The position numbers and the translations under genes are program-made. From Sulfurospirillum sp. (GTDB taxonomy: Bacteria; Campylobacterota; Campylobacteria; Campylobacterales; Sulfurospirillaceae), in the NCBI GenBank assembly GCA_026987955.1, contig JALSME010000100.1, positions 1 to 40,386 on the forward strand: DNA of 40,386 nt. Direction: 5' to 3'. Below the pieces are notes generated by a model. The model was given only the letters and a program-made list of their open reading frames with translations, was not told where the DNA came from and did not search any database. Positions 40,260-40,386 of this stretch are shown one piece after another (the first letter of the stretch is position 1; every line of letters begins with the position of its first letter).

Positions 40260-40386
40260 TTGATTGATAAAAATTCTATACTAATTAGATATGGCGGAGA
40301 TGAATTTATAGTTTTATCTCATGTAACTGATTGTCAAGAGTTACAACAATTGAGTCAGTCCATTATAAAATCATTATCACAACCAT
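40260..40386 (+). pseudogene. GGDEF-domain (diguanylate cyclase) fragment, 5' truncated, running off the window
   Basis: LIDKNSILIRYGGDEFIVLSHVTDCQELQQLSQSIIKSLSQP; in-frame TAG at 40257, so the domain N-terminal half is missing here. Confidence 0.75.

Overview
AT-rich chromosomal window from a Campylobacterota (Sulfurimonas-like) chemolithotroph. Lineage is inferred from protein content only; no search was run. Most of the window is densely packed housekeeping genes: alaS, maf, PBP1A, dnaG, rnc, aroC, rnhB, mdh, glnA, cheZ-like, purE, glyQ, waaA and an RluA-family gene. There is also a sorAB-like sulfite dehydrogenase locus. The best candidate for an undescribed system is about 6.9-16.4 kb. 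It holds a close homologue of eukaryotic-type aspartoacylase, a CPG2/M20 glutamate-carboxypeptidase-like peptidase, a LysR regulator, a complete Dpp-type peptide ABC importer and a glutaminase. I read this as an import and catabolism module for an N-acetylated acidic or amidated dipeptide such as N-acetyl-aspartyl-glutamate (NAAG). It has a perfect 11-bp dyad next to lysR, a consensus -35/-10 promoter and a 12-bp stem-loop after the binding-protein gene. Other notable signals: an over-represented palindrome CTACATGTAG that I did not find in the 15.7-kb stretch spanning that module; a decayed REP-associated (Y1) transposase fused to a GATCTTGAGGGTCG repeat tract beside a truncated GGDEF gene at the right edge; a probable CTG start codon for the YaiI/YqxD gene; a C9T8 homopolymer in a promoter region; and a CheZ-like protein with candidate CheY-binding peptides at both ends. 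No tRNA, rRNA or CRISPR was seen.
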